DNA of 64,000 bases from positions 3,348,001-3,412,000 of the forward strand of contig OX438744.1 in NCBI GenBank assembly GCA_949316235.1, written 5' to 3'. A program made the position numbers and the translations under genes. Below the pieces are notes generated by a model. It was not told the DNA's origin and did not search any database. It was given only the letters and a program-made list of their open reading frames with translations. Shown here in pieces: positions 1 through 10,620 of the stretch (its first letter is position 1; each line of letters starts with the position of its first letter). Source of the stretch: Oegoconia quadripuncta (taxonomy: Eukaryota; Arthropoda; Insecta; Lepidoptera; Autostichidae).

Positions 1-463
1 AATATCGCCGCGACTGAGATCGAAATGTAAAATAACAATTTAAATGTTTAAAAATCCCTCCTGGGGTTGTCGGGTAAATATTGCATGGTTGTCGCTGTGT
101 AAAATCAACAGCGTAAAGAGCTGCAGCCGGACATAATTAAAAAAAAAATAGTGAAGAAAAGATTTTATGGTCCCACTACTGGTGGACTGGAGTGTATGTG
201 ACCCTTAAGATTGTAGTGAGATGTGTTTTTTTATTGTTAATAAATAATGATTGACATATACAAATGGTTTTTAATTATTTCATAATCCTAAGTAGACACA
301 TACTTTTGCTTATTTTCATAGGAAATGATAATATTACAATTCACAAATCATTAACCTTTGAGTATTAAACTTACTAAAGTATATGAAAACATTACTTCAC
401 TATATAAGGTTCAGTGTGGTTGACATGTGTATTGTTACAATTTTTCAGTTTTCTAGTAACAAT
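1..463. other. AT-rich sequence, nothing recognised
   Basis: No long ORF, tRNA-like box or known repeat end was recognised here. The stretch is AT-rich with short homopolymer runs. Confidence 0.4.
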
Positions 464-603
464 GGTGTCGATTCGGTTGCACACGAACTAAACTAAAATC
501 TGATTTAGACTGGTGCTGTCACGTTATATTGTTCCAGAGAGAAAAAGACAGGCAAACTTTAAAATTGGTTTTAGTTTAGTTTGCGTACAACCGAATCGAC
601 AGC
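464..603. mobile_element. Short inverted-repeat (MITE-like) element
   Basis: The left arm (464-499) and right arm (569-603) are imperfect reverse complements of about 35 bp, sharing the core GTCGATTCGGTTG and the string AACTAAACTAAAA. The 140-bp size, AT-rich core and lack of an ORF fit a non-autonomous DNA element. No target-site duplication could be fixed with confidence. Confidence 0.6.
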
Positions 604-616
604 ATTAGCTACTCAA

Positions 617-838
617 CTGGAACAACAATGTTATCTACATTGTTTTGTTTTGCTGTTTGACGGCAGATTTGCTAGCCAGGCGGACATTTAAAATGCCCTA
701 CCACCAACCAAAAAGTAATTCTGCATACCATTAAAAAAAAATGTGTAACTCTATCAGGAATAAAGGCTATTGAGTACTAAATATGTACCACGCTGGGGAT
801 CCAACCCGCGAAGTTGTTTACATTAAGCCACTGGTTGT
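617..838 (-). repeat. SINE family C copy, interrupted
   Basis: This is a diverged minus-strand copy of the SINE that is complete at 30784-31113. The shared blocks are the AGCCAGGCGGACATTT and AAAATGCCCTACCACCAACC segments and the decayed tRNA-like head near 800-838. About 58 bp of unrelated sequence (roughly 712-770) interrupts it between the CCAACCAA block and the GAGTACT block. Confidence 0.7.
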
Positions 839-942
839 GGTTAGCGGCAAGTTTCTTCAGTGCAGACTCATAACCCTAAGATTGACATGCTCGATTTTAT
901 TTTATTTTTGGAAAATACAGAATAAAGAAATACAAATTTATA

Positions 943-1331
943 ATGGATGAGTTCTTTACCGTAAGGAAAAAAATTGCGTTTATTCCCACCTGTTCTGTTA
1001 ATTAGTTCTGCCGGCAGAAGTAGGGCATAAGTATATTAGGCAAGTGAAATAGAAGGTATTGGCATAATTTTAAAAACTATCATCGAATAAAGCGTAATTT
1101 CGTCATTTGACTGTCGCATTTGTAACTACTTAATTACATCATAAATAAAGAAAACTTAGAGAAAATATGTGTTCCAAATAAATTTCGCATGATAACCCTA
1201 CGAAACCCGCCAGTCGCATATCAATACGGTCCGTCTTTGAAAAAATAAATAAATAAATAAATTACCTATGCCAGTTACTTCTATTTCACTTACCTAATAT
1301 TTTTTCCTTACAATAAAAAAAACTAATTCGG
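943..1331. mobile_element. Non-autonomous DNA element, TATA-target family, copy 1
   Basis: About 75-bp inverted ends carry the blocks GGATGAG, TTACCGTAAGG and TTAGGTAAGTGAAATAGAAG (the left end reads AGGCAAG within it). The element is flanked by TATA on both sides (939-942 and 1332-1335). The same family recurs at 41994-42723 and 57515-58171. This is the only one of the three copies that has no LINE fragment inside it. There is no ORF. Confidence 0.75.
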
Positions 1332-1336
1332 TATAT

Positions 1337-1895
1337 TATCAGTGGGGATAACCTAAAAATGTAGTAGAACTGCATATCGCATTTAATTACATGGTGAACA
1401 ATATTACAAATTGTAAAAATTCTATATACAATATGTATAAAAACTAGTTTAATTTATATTATAATAAAAAACTGCTTAATCTATGGAGCTTATTCTGTAA
1501 TTATTTTTACAATTGTTTTACCTTAAAATTTGTAATTTCAGAGTATTTTCTGTTTTAACTAAGTTTTAGATGTTTCCAAATGAAATTACTACAAATTAAT
1601 ATGAATTTTCTCCTAAAAATCTGCATACAATACAACATTAGTCCTCACATAAAATTGAGAGACAGCTAAGAAATGAATTTTTCGCTATTGAAATTCTCTA
1701 TAAGTCTGTATTCTCAAAGTCAGCAGGGCAGCGGTGCAGAGGCTATCTACCTTTGAGAATCCGTCCCACTCACTGCTGATATCGAGAATAACCTAACTGT
1801 AGCTGATTTGGTTCACTAAACAACTTATCAAAATATTGACTAACAATATATTTAAAGTCACATTTAACTTGCAAATGTCTTTCATATAACCACAA
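1337..1895. other. AT-rich region downstream of MED27
   Basis: No gene or clear repeat was recognised. It lies 3' of the minus-strand MED27 ORF and probably includes its 3' UTR. I saw no canonical AATAAA on the minus strand in the first few hundred bases after the stop, so the transcript end cannot be placed. Confidence 0.4.
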
Positions 1896-1943
1896 TATTG
1901 AAAGGGAAAGGGTACACAGCAATGTACTCTTTCCCTTTCAATA
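1896..1943 (-). promoter_or_regulatory. Stem-loop in the MED27 3' UTR
   Basis: Positions 1896-1915 and 1924-1943 form a 20-bp stem with one mismatch around an 8-nt loop. The stem is made of a purine-rich AAAGGGAAAGGG tract pairing with its pyrimidine complement. It begins about 10 nt after the stop codon of the minus-strand MED27 ORF, so it would lie in the mRNA. The structure is visible; a role in 3'-end formation or stability is only inference. Confidence 0.6.
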
Positions 1944-1952
1944 CCACATTGA

Positions 1953-2852
1953 CTATTGCTTGCATTCGTCATGGAATGGCTCTAAAGTACGGAAGTCACG
2001 CCATGCTGGAGGCAGTAAGGATGTGTGGTGTAGATGGCATGAACAACGCTTGCATGGCTCGCTGAAGAGATTCACATAGCTATGCAACCATGTCATGAAC
2101 GATCGCACCGCAAGCTCCGGTAAAGTTGGCGAGTAGAAATGCAACATTGCAGCGTGAGCATTCTCCGTGACCTTTCTAAATACATGATGCCTTGACTCAG
2201 TCCAAAGATCTAAAGTCTCTCCATAACCTTTAACCATGACCCATTCCATGAGTAAGCCTTTAAATGCCACAACAGCCTTCAAAACATGGCTCAAATTGAT
2301 TTGGACTACAGCGTTACTTGCGAATGGTCGAGATATAGTGATTTTCATGTCATTGTATGATCGGTCAATGTTGTTAATAACATTGTCAACTTGTAATGGT
2401 GCTACATTGTGGTTGCTTTGCAGCTTCCCGCGGCGTTTCGTACTTCCAGAGTTGATGTAAGACCGTTTTAGCGAATTTTGACTGAGTAATGTATGAGCAA
2501 AGGAGCTATATTCGTGAATTTTGTCCGTCCATTTATAACTGTTGACTAATTGAGTGTATAATGCTTGTCGATCTTGCGTAGTTTCCTGGCTGAGGAACGT
2601 AGTATTCCCGAGATTGAATGGCGCTGTAGGTATTGGCAATGTGTTCACTGTCTGTTCTAAGTCTCGTAGGTTGATGTTCACATTGTTCAGAAGGTCCTGA
2701 AGTTCTAAAAGGAACTTCTCTTTGCCCTCTTCGCCGTGGTCGGCACGTAGGCCACTGGACAGTGTGTCGAAGACATGACTGACGCTCGATCGAAGCGTCC
2801 TCAGCGATGTTAACGAGGAATTTAATTGATCTACGTTGATAGTTTGGTTCAT
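1953..2852 (-). CDS. MED27: Mediator complex subunit 27
   Basis: An uninterrupted 299-codon ORF encodes a Mediator subunit 27 (CRSP34-type) protein, a nuclear component of the complex that links transcription factors to RNA polymerase II. The length matches the family, which is about 300 residues. The N-terminal part (about 1-90) is helical and contains the acidic, leucine-rich stretch usual for the subunit. The conserved C-terminus carries C267-x2-C270 and H294-x2-C297, a zinc-binding-like pattern, around the family signature PPAWRDFRTLEPFH. The start at 2852 was chosen because it gives the expected N-terminus and no upstream ATG lies in frame nearby. There is no intron. It could be a native compact gene or an old retrocopy, but no poly(A) tract or flanking duplication was seen and the frame is intact, so I take it as functional. 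No neighbour in the window is functionally related. Confidence 0.93.
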   Translation of the reverse strand: MNQTINVDQLNSSLTSLRTLRSSVSHVFDTLSSGLRADHGEEGKEKFLLELQDLLNNVNINLRDLEQTVNTLPIPTAPFNLGNTTFLSQETTQDRQALYTQLVNSYKWTDKIHEYSSFAHTLLSQNSLKRSYINSGSTKRRGKLQSNHNVAPLQVDNVINNIDRSYNDMKITISRPFASNAVVQINLSHVLKAVVAFKGLLMEWVMVKGYGETLDLWTESRHHVFRKVTENAHAAMLHFYSPTLPELAVRSFMTWLHSYVNLFSEPCKRCSCHLHHTSLLPPAWRDFRTLEPFHDECKQ

Positions 2853-3499
2853 TTTCTTGTAGTACCCCTTTTTGGGGTTTTTAGTTGCTTTACACTTTTA
2901 TAATTACTCTAACAAAATCCACAAAAACGAAAAGAGCGAAGTCAAACGAATCAAATGTGACAGTGACAAATGTCAGTCAGTGGACACCAGGGTTACTAAT
3001 TCCTCCAAAAAAATCCCCTTAAAATGAGACTAAAGACCCCTAAATAACCCTAAATCTAATAATAGTAAGCCCCAATAAAATCTCCGTTCCTATTCAGACG
3101 TATATAAATAATTTTTACGTTTTATTAGGGTAAACGTGCGCTTAAAAGCCTTATAATAAAAAAATACCTAGCTTTTGAGTTATATTTTATTATTAAAATT
3201 CAAATATTCTTGTTTTACACAGATTGAATTTGTGTGATGCAGTACGAAAATAATGTCATCACAACGTGATACTTATATTTATTTAGTGCGCCAATACATA
3301 GATACCTGTGTACACCTAATGAAGGTAGGCCGATAGGTAATCTAGGTTTTTTTTGTAAGTCTGAGGTAATCTTCTTGAAATAGAGCTATTTTCACTCCCT
3401 GTGTCAAATGCAGCTCTTTTCGAGTCCGTAAAACGCATAAATGCGTTTGGTTTTACGTATTAAAGTGACCTCGTGCGATTTTTAGATCACTGGAACATT
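2853..3499. other. MED27 upstream region
   Basis: The sequence 5' of the MED27 start must hold its promoter and 5' UTR. No TATA box at a convincing distance was seen. A direct-repeat-like TGTGACAGTGACAAATGTCAG cluster lies near 2955-2977. Nothing else was recognised. Confidence 0.4.
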
Positions 3500-3780
3500 A
3501 AAACGTCGATACACAGCTCAAATTCCAATCTCGACGCAAAAAGAAGTTATACGTTTAAAGCCTATGTTTGGCTCTGTATCTGTGTGCCTGTCTGTGGCAT
3601 TGTTGCTCCAAAACCGGTAAACAGATTTAAAAATTGTTTTTTATTTTCGAAAGCTGGTTTTAGCGAGATTTTTAGCCATGTTTGATGAGAATTAGTTCAC
3701 CCGTTATTTAACTTATAACACAGTTGCTTTGCATTTGGTATGATATAGATATAATCAGGCGTTTTCTAAATTTTCAATTT
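3500..3780 (+). repeat. Interspersed repeat E, copy 1
   Basis: It shares, in the same order, the GCCTGTCTGTGGCA block, the AAGCTGG block, TTAGCCATGTTTGATGAGAATT and the TTCTAAATTTTCAATTT end with copies at 7075-7345 and 30515-30735. No coding capacity is seen. The class is unknown; a rolling-circle or LINE-derived origin is possible but not shown. Confidence 0.6.
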
Positions 3781-6700
3781 TATTGTATTTATTCTAAGTT
3801 ACGATATTTCATGTTTCTGTCCATTGTCTTTAATTTGTGATTTCCTTAAAAAGCAGAAGATTGATAGATCTTCAGTAATGTCGCACAGCTTTACAGAAGA
3901 ATTGCGCGGTTTCTTGTAGGTATCTTCATACTACAGACACATAGTTAAGTCTTTATAATTTGTGCTACAGACATAGGATCATACCTAATAAATAAAAGAC
4001 AACATATTGTCTTTATTAATCTCATCCTATGTCATCAGAAATAAACACTCAAAATATCTAAAATTCAAGAACTACAAACAAAAAATGCAACGTCATGGGA
4101 CGTATTCCCTTAAAATTATTATCTGTATTCCTGTCTGTCCTGGCAAGAAAGATCTGGGGTTCTATTACATAATTTCATCGTTATTGTCTTCGGTTACGTT
4201 GATATGTGATTGGTTGGCCAATCGTTCGTCGTCAAAAAAGATACAAACCCTAGTAACCTTATTATCAATTTGTGACCTATTTGCTTTATATATCTAAAAC
4301 AAGTCAGTGTTATTGTTATCCGTGTGCGAAGTACCTACCCATGTCATATTTACGGAGCGCTGTATTTATTGTAGCAAGTACTATTGAAATATCTGTGTAC
4401 ATAATGACATTCCATTCTGTCTTCCCCACCCTGTTACGCCGCCATGAATGTGTATTCATTCTTCTAACATGTAGCAATCTAATACAAATAAAGGACACTA
4501 CCCCACTACTTTTAAAGAGTAGCTGATAGAACATAGTTCATTCATTCTTAACAAAATTATACGCCGTGTTGGATATTTCAAATTATTTCATAAAATTTTT
4601 TTTTTTCATTTCACTTAAAACAAATAATATAATATAATAGGTTGTCAAACTAATTTAAATAAAATTAAGCTATCATTTTATAGGTAAATTGCACGAGTAA
4701 GAATGTATTAAATAACTAAAATTACTTAAAATACAAAAGTCCTAAGTGTGCCTAAGTTTTCAGTCATGTATGGTTTCAGTTCCATGGGAAGAGCATTGAC
4801 TTCCCATGGAACTTAAAGTACTGTTTGGGTAGGGTTTGAATGATACGAGGAACGTGTAGAAATCGGAAGATCTAATATCTCGTGTATTTCGTTAGGGAAC
4901 AAGAAATATTTATAACTATTTAAAATAAAAACAATAAAAAAATGAATGTAGTTAATATCGCATGTCAACATGGCTTCACCGGCTACGCGTCTACTGTCGT
5001 GAATGCATGAGTGAGGGAAAAAAGTGAGATGCCACTAATGAGTAGTCGTCCGGGAAGAAGAGGATAAAATACCATGTCTAACGGCACTTATAAATGTTTC
5101 TAGTAGGTATTGTAAGACTGTGTGAATAACCTAAATAGGTTATGTTGTTAAAATATATCAAAGGCCCAATATGATGGCTGAAGAATGAGATCACTCGGTA
5201 AAATACTGTACAGTTGGCCACCCTACATATAGGTATCGCATGTAGCTATATGCCAGATAATATCAATCGAAATTCGAAAATTTAAACTCGTATATTAGTA
5301 GCTCAGTTCGGTTCCCGCGTTCCACATCACGACTGGCTCATTAAGAATCCTCTTAACTTCCTGTTTTGTATGCAAATGTGAAAATTTGGCCGCCATTTTG
5401 GCAAATTGGCGCGCTAAGCTTTTTAGCTTTCATTTTAGGTACCGAAAGTGCCTTGTAATTTCGGCCTATTTGTATAAAACATTTTTGAAGTGTCAGTCGA
5501 TTACTTGAAGGTTAGCCAAGTAGGATGTTATTCACAGAGCAATGACACCTACGCTACGCTATATCTGTTCGCCAAAGGTTTGGAAAATTTGCATGCCGCT
5601 CCATGCTTAACTGCATTCACATCAGTTGAGATAATTATAAGATTTTTATACCGTTTCTAGTAGTGTTTCAATATGCTGCAAAAATAACTGGGGCACATAC
5701 AATGAATAAACGAAATTTTGACGTTTAATAGCACAAGAAAGTAATTATGTTAAAATTAGATGGCGAACGATACGGCTATCTAGCATTAAATAGTATGACA
5801 CTTGAGTGATAGTGAACGTGCGCAACCCTCTTTATTATATGATGTAATTGAATAATATTTAATAAGTCTGTGATAGATGAGAATGTGTATCAGATTTATT
5901 AACTCCAAAGCATAGTTGCCTGTTTGGCGTGGTTACATTTGTTAGTTTTTATTGAATAGGTAAAATAAGGCAAACTTTGAAATAGTAACATGTTTTGTAC
6001 AAAAATCTCTCTATAAATCTCATTTTGTTCTTTAAATGCTCCATTTTAGGCGCCAAATTTTATCTCACTCTAGATTTTCCAAATAGTTCAATCGTACCCA
6101 TGAATGTAATCTATTCAGGAAATAAATATATACTACTGCCCCTTTTCGTTAGTAGATCCAAAGCCTATTCTAATATTCATGCATGAATGAATAAAACCAT
6201 GTTTCAGTACAGGCAATTAAGAAAAGCTCTTTTGTTTGGTTTATTCAGATTGACCCGAATGGGCATCGTATCCGATACTTTTGAATCACAGCCTGCAAGT
6301 CATACTCTATCTACTTAACTAGGTGCGTAGGTTACACACACACATACGCATTTCGTAAGCGATAGAGATGAGTCTGTGCACCGACGCAAAATTACTTCTT
6401 TATTTTGTATTCATGTAAATTATGAGCCACACAAAATTACGCTCGATTGGCGCAGACAAACGCTTTGGCAGCGATTATTGATGTTAATGGTTTTGAGCGG
6501 CTTCTTACAAAAAAAAAATACACGAGAATCTTCTGTGAAGTGGCTCACATGTGTTTTAAATAGTGAACTGCTTAGTTAGTTATATATCCATGAGCGACCG
6601 TCAGCAGGTCCTTTCAATTCCTTTGAGGGTATTCTAAAAATTTTCGATCCCTAAGAACAAAGGCAATAGCCCGCATTTGCGTAATGTTCATTTTATTTGT

Positions 6701-6944
6701 ACAGCTCGGTCTCGGCCGTGATAGCTTCCCTTCCCTTTCCACGGCATTCTGTTTGCCCGCCATTTACATGATATTCGGCGATATGAAAATTCAGATGTAT
6801 TTTTAACAGGGTTGAGAAATTGGAAATCCTTCACGATATTGGAATGTTTAGTATTTGCGGAGTGTTTTGACATGGCTACTCTACCATGGTTAGCTACTAG
6901 ACGGAAGCGTGGTTTTAGTCTGAGCCGAGCTTCCATAAAATTAA
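3781..6944. other. AT-rich region without recognised genes
   Basis: Only short chance-length ORFs occur here and none resembles a known family. The one clear structure is the small hairpin at 4778-4813. Confidence 0.4.
4778..4813. repeat. Perfect 14-bp hairpin
   Basis: The AGTTCCATGGGAAG arm (4778-4791) is followed by an 8-nt spacer and its exact reverse complement (4800-4813). No gene or mobile-element end is attached to it. Confidence 0.7.
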
Positions 6945-7035
6945 TGAAATATTGGACTGTAAGGACACTTACACAAATTATCTAGTCCCAAACTAAGCAA
7001 AACTTGTACTATGGGTACTAGATAATGGGTAAAAT
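6945..7035 (-). repeat. SINE family B, 3' fragment
   Basis: It matches the 3' half of family B on the minus strand: the GGACACTTACAC end, CTAGTCCCAAACTAAGCAAA and GTACTAGATAA. The tRNA-like head is missing. Confidence 0.75.
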
Positions 7036-7074
7036 TGATATAAACATCTATTATTCGGTAATAAGTGCTCGTAT

Positions 7075-7345
7075 TCATAATTTACAAGCATTTACCTCTA
7101 GGGGTTATTTTTTAACCCTCAACGAAAAATTTGTGTGTGTTCAGCTTTTGTCCGGATGCATGGTCCGATTTGAGTGCGATTTTTTTTATATTTTAAAGAG
7201 TAAATGAAAGTGCAGGTTCTTAGCTATGTTTGATGGAAATTGGTTAAGCCGTTTAGATGGTATTTAACTTTAAATACAATTGGTTTGATTTATTTAGATG
7301 ATATAATAATTTGTTTCATCGGGGTCTTCTAAATTTTCAATTTAT
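7075..7345 (+). repeat. Interspersed repeat E, copy 2
   Basis: It shares the GTCCGGATG, TTAGCTATGTTTGATGGAAATTGGTTAAGCC-type and TTCTAAATTTTCAATTT blocks with the copies at 3500 and 30515. Confidence 0.6.
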
Positions 7346-7351
7346 ATTTAT

Positions 7352-7580
7352 CAATCAATCAATCAATCAATCAAATACTCTTTATCGCACAATTAACAAG
7401 AGCTACATGAAATACAGCGCACATAATTATGTATGTTAAATGTTCTTTGTATTTTATTTTTGTGTGCAATAAAGAATTTAATAATAATAATAATAATAAT
7501 TAATCGCACAAAAAGACGGCCTTATCGCTAACAGCGATCTCTTCCAGGCAAACCTTAGGGTAAAGATACAAGCTACCAGT
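7352..7580 (-). repeat. LINE 3' tail (minus) with a second LINE tail nested in it
   Basis: Read on the minus strand, 7580-7501 is the lepidopteran LINE 3'-UTR motif TTTGCCTGGAAGAGATCGC followed by GCGATAAGGCCG, and the element ends at a (TCAA)n tract at 7353-7372. Inside it, 7432-7500 is a plus-strand tail ending TGTGCAATAAAGAATTT plus (AAT)n, matching 45560-45625. The insertion therefore came second. Confidence 0.75.
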
Positions 7581-7909
7581 AGGTGAGGTTTGCACTAATA
7601 GTAGCAATACGGGTGTATTTTATAGTTGGTAATTATTATGTGACGTAAAGATAAATATACATAAACTAAGCCTACAAACTATAACTAGATAATTTAACTG
7701 CACTTAAACAAATAATATATTATTGACTACATAACACACACAAATTTATATTATGAGACGATTAGAGCTGAGATGAGATCCCGGAGTCAAAGAACAATGT
7801 GAGTAAAAAGGGAATACAACTGACAAACTGCAATACTTACAAAAAATGAAAGACTTCTTTCCCGGGTTTTTTTAGGATTCCGTAGTCAACAAGGAACCCT
7901 TACAGCTTT

Positions 7910-8083
7910 GCCATGTCCGTCTGTGTGTCTGTGTTTTAGGGTACCTCCCCTATACGTAAAGTGAGGATGAATTTTCTTTCATTTTTGAACCTCTTTTGCC
8001 ATGTCCGTCTGTGTGTCTGTGTTTTAGGGTACCTCCCCTATACGTAAAGTGAGGATGAATTTTCTTTCATTTTTGAACCTCTT
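7910..8083. repeat. Exact tandem duplication, 88-bp period
   Basis: Two adjacent units begin at 7910 and 7998 with GCCATGTCCGTCTGTGTGTC and run to CATTTTTGAACCTCTT. I found no difference between them over about 86 bases, so the duplication is recent or an assembly artefact. Confidence 0.9.
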
Positions 8084-8239
8084 GGGGTGCCGTCGGATAG
8101 GTCATGCAAAAATACTACAGATTATCTTGAACCGTTTTTCGATTCGGGGATCCGATATATTAAGCTTTAAAGTGCTAATTCTTGTTACAATCATGTCGTT
8201 AAATTCACGGCTTCAAAGTTTGGATGTTTGTCTGTTCGC

Positions 8240-8385
8240 TTTTTTTTTATGATTGACTGGATTCGCTTTTGACCAAAATCTCACCTGATGGATAAGTGAT
8301 GATGTGGTCGAAGATGTAGCACGCGATCCCAGTAAATGCCTATTCACTCTGCTCTTGAAGATCACAAGGTTGTAGGACTCAGGAA
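8240..8385 (-). repeat. LINE type-3 3' end (minus)
   Basis: A poly(T) run at 8240-8249 is the poly(A) tail of a minus-strand insertion. Upstream sequence matches the 3' ends at 51745-51940 and 60801-61142: the ATGGTTGACTG-like, CACCTGATGG, GAAGATG and CTATTCACTCTGCTCTTGAAGAT blocks. Only the last few codons and the 3' UTR remain. Confidence 0.8.
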
Positions 8386-8390
8386 TTCAG

Positions 8391-8634
8391 TTTGTGTGTT
8401 TGTAGCTCAATCACGGCGAAACGGCCGAATGGGTTTGGATGAAATTTGGTTTATAGGTAGATTATACCCTGAATTAAGACATAGACTACTTTTTATCCCG
8501 ATAAAGTAAGTAATAAGTATATAAATAAGGTTAACAAATTATATAGAATTTTTATATTGTAATTTTTTTCGTTTGTTCGTATACAATGCGATAAAGCTAT
8601 TCCACGCAGGCGAAGCAGCGGGCGGAAAGCTAGT
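8391..8634 (-). repeat. Repeat F (minus)
   Basis: Reverse-complement reading gives CTAGCTTTCCGCCCGC, GCTTCGCCTGCGTGGAAT, ATCGGGATAAAAAGTAG and CAAATTTCATCCAAACCCAT. This is a very common lepidopteran interspersed repeat, possibly Helitron-like, although the class cannot be proved from this copy. Confidence 0.75.
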
Positions 8635-8760
8635 ATATAACATAATAAAGTTAAAAGGAAAACTATTACAGGTAAGTAGGTTTTAGAAGTTAATAAGTAA
8701 TGTTGGGGCAAGTACAGAACCCTATACTACGCGTGGCCCGACACGCACTTGGCCGGTTTG

Positions 8761-9999
8761 TGCCGATTTTGTTTATCACATCGCTGCAGTTTTCTTATGA
8801 TATTTACTTCTATATTCAGCCTTGAACCATAATATTTTCGTATAAGGAAGTAAAATACAGACGTCATATTGGCAAAGATATTATCACATGTGGGGAAGTC
8901 GATCTTTGAAACGGAATCGCTATGACAGGTGTCGGCTGTTAGTCTAGGAGCGCAGAGCGACGCCTCACGTATGCCGTACACTTGATATTCAGAGAAGGGT
9001 CTAGAGGGGGGAACGGAAGAGGGGTGTGTTGTGTATTTGTGAAGCAATATTTGAGCAATTTTAGCACACAATCTTTAGGAAATGATTCCATTAAATTTTG
9101 CGAAGGTTTTCTTAGAATAGATGTCAATTTGGACTAAGAAATTAATGGATAAACGCAAACATTCGCTTGACTTTAGGGAGTTCAGGCAAACTTATTTAAG
9201 TACGTTCAATTTAGATAAAAGATGTGAAAACAAATAATTGAACAAGAAAAAATAATAATCATATATAGTTATTATAATATTCTAGAACGTAGGTGGGTTA
9301 GTTTTTAATACACTGTGTGAAATAACAGGAGGAAAATGTTTTATTCCCTTTTGAATAGCGTATTATTTATACGAGAAATACAGGGGGCGGCGTAAAGAGA
9401 AGACTGAGAACAAAGACGTAGAAGCGCTATGTCTACGGGATAACGTAGCGCAGCTGCTACGAACGATACGCGTAGCAGTGTGGCAGATTGTTTTGATTCC
9501 AAACATTTTCGCTTTGCTTGTTTATTTGCAATAATGAATTTCATTTAAGATATTTTAACGGCAGCATCTCAGCTTCACCGTGACACGGCAAACTTATTTA
9601 CCATTTATTTTAATGAAACAAACCATTTTAATAAATGTTTTCACAAATGAACGAAATATTTTCATTAATTTTACTAATTTCACTTTTAGATTGGCAGGTA
9701 AACAATCCCAAACTAGGGTAGAGCAAGAACGCCCCGTATTTGTTGAGAAAATATACTGAATGAAAACCTCATTTTATATATCCAGGGGCAAATCATTGGG
9801 TCGTATGGGTCGTAAAATTGTGGTTCGCCTATATGAATTGCTAACTAATCGGTACGCTTTAATTAACTGGCACTATTTCATCAAAAAGATTTCCGTATCG
9901 TAGCGAAAAGCCCCTCCGATTAAACTTTAATGAGAGTTCCGAATTGTTGATGAATCGTCTATCATGTGGGCGGCTTTAATATTTGATCATTTGGACCAA
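8761..9999. other. Region upstream of the CpG island, nothing firmly recognised
   Basis: Only short ORFs without family resemblance occur. Repeat blocks found elsewhere in the window were not recognised here. Confidence 0.4.
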
Positions 10000-10620
10000 C
10001 TAGGCTGGGCCCCTGGGTCGCCAACGGCGCACAAAGATTAAACAGAGTCAGCCCCGGGCGGGCTGCAGCGACCTTGAGCGCATGCCCTACTTCCTCCCCA
10101 CGCCCTGGGAGTGTCCCATTGTGAGCGCTGAAACTTTTATTGAATGGAAAAGATTTGGAGTCTTGCAACAGTCATTAATGAGGGGAAGAATGTGGGTGCT
10201 CGTGAGGGGCTGGGCCCAGGTCGCCGCGCACCTGGGCGCCGCGCAGGCGGGCGGCGGGAGGGGTGCGAGGGTGGGGGGCGTCGCGAGGACAGTCCCGCGC
10301 CGGGCGCCGCTCGGGCCGGCCGCACGAGAGTCGCTCCGCATGACCGCGTCGGCGTGCTAGCGCAGCCCGCGCGGGCCCACCCCCGCGCGTCCGCGATGGC
10401 AGCCATCCTGGCGGTGCTATCCCTGCTGGCTTTGCTGCCCGGTGAGTGTTCCCGGCCGATGTGGCCGCGCGCAACAGGCGTCCGCCGCGCCCCCGCGTTT
10501 GTTTACCCCAATCGATTGCGTGGTGGTGAGCTGAGGTGTTGTGAGAGCCTTGAGGATTCCCTTGGTGGCGGTAGCGCGGGTAGCCGCGCGGATGAGGTCA
10601 GGTAACGGGTCCGCTGCTGT
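10000..10620. promoter_or_regulatory. CpG-island-like segment, putative promoter and 5' UTR
   Basis: This is the longest strongly GC- and CpG-rich stretch in the window, peaking at about 10200-10500. It surrounds the putative first exon at 10396-10441 and stands out sharply from the AT-rich surroundings. The overlapping long ORFs in all frames are what GC-rich sequence gives by chance. The interpretation as promoter, 5' UTR and start of intron 1 is inference. Confidence 0.6.
10396..10441 (+). CDS. Putative first coding exon (signal-peptide-like), partial
   Basis: The ATG at 10396 has a purine at -3 and G at +4. It opens 15 codons reading MAAILAVLSLLALLP, a classic hydrophobic signal-peptide core, followed by one G and then GTGAGTG, a consensus 5' splice donor (GT at 10442). 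The exon would be phase 1 and the product a secreted or membrane protein. It sits in the CpG-rich island, as insect first exons often do. The frame stays open upstream, so an earlier start is possible, but the composition there is too biased to trust. No downstream exon was identified in the remaining 53 kb, so intron 1 would be very long or the rest lies outside. The gene family is unknown. A chance ORF in GC-rich sequence is the main alternative. Confidence 0.5.

Larger units (their letters stand above)
7865..8760. repeat. Composite repeat with nested LINE tail and repeat F
   Basis: The left part (TTAGGATTCCGTAGTCAACAA) and the right end (GCGTGGCCCGACACGCACTT) resemble the two ends of a common lepidopteran interspersed repeat. 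Between them sit an 88-bp tandem duplication, a minus-strand LINE tail (8240-8385) and a minus-strand repeat F copy (8391-8634). Assigning both ends to one element is an inference. Confidence 0.45.

Noticed and set aside
5380..5420. YY1/Pho-like GCCGCCATTTTGG motif as an enhancer
   Set aside because: A single short match with no neighbouring promoter or second site; too weak to report as a feature.
10087..10605. Long overlapping ORFs of 84-153 codons in several frames
   Set aside because: They arise from GC-rich sequence lacking stop codons. Only the short signal-peptide exon with a splice donor has independent support.
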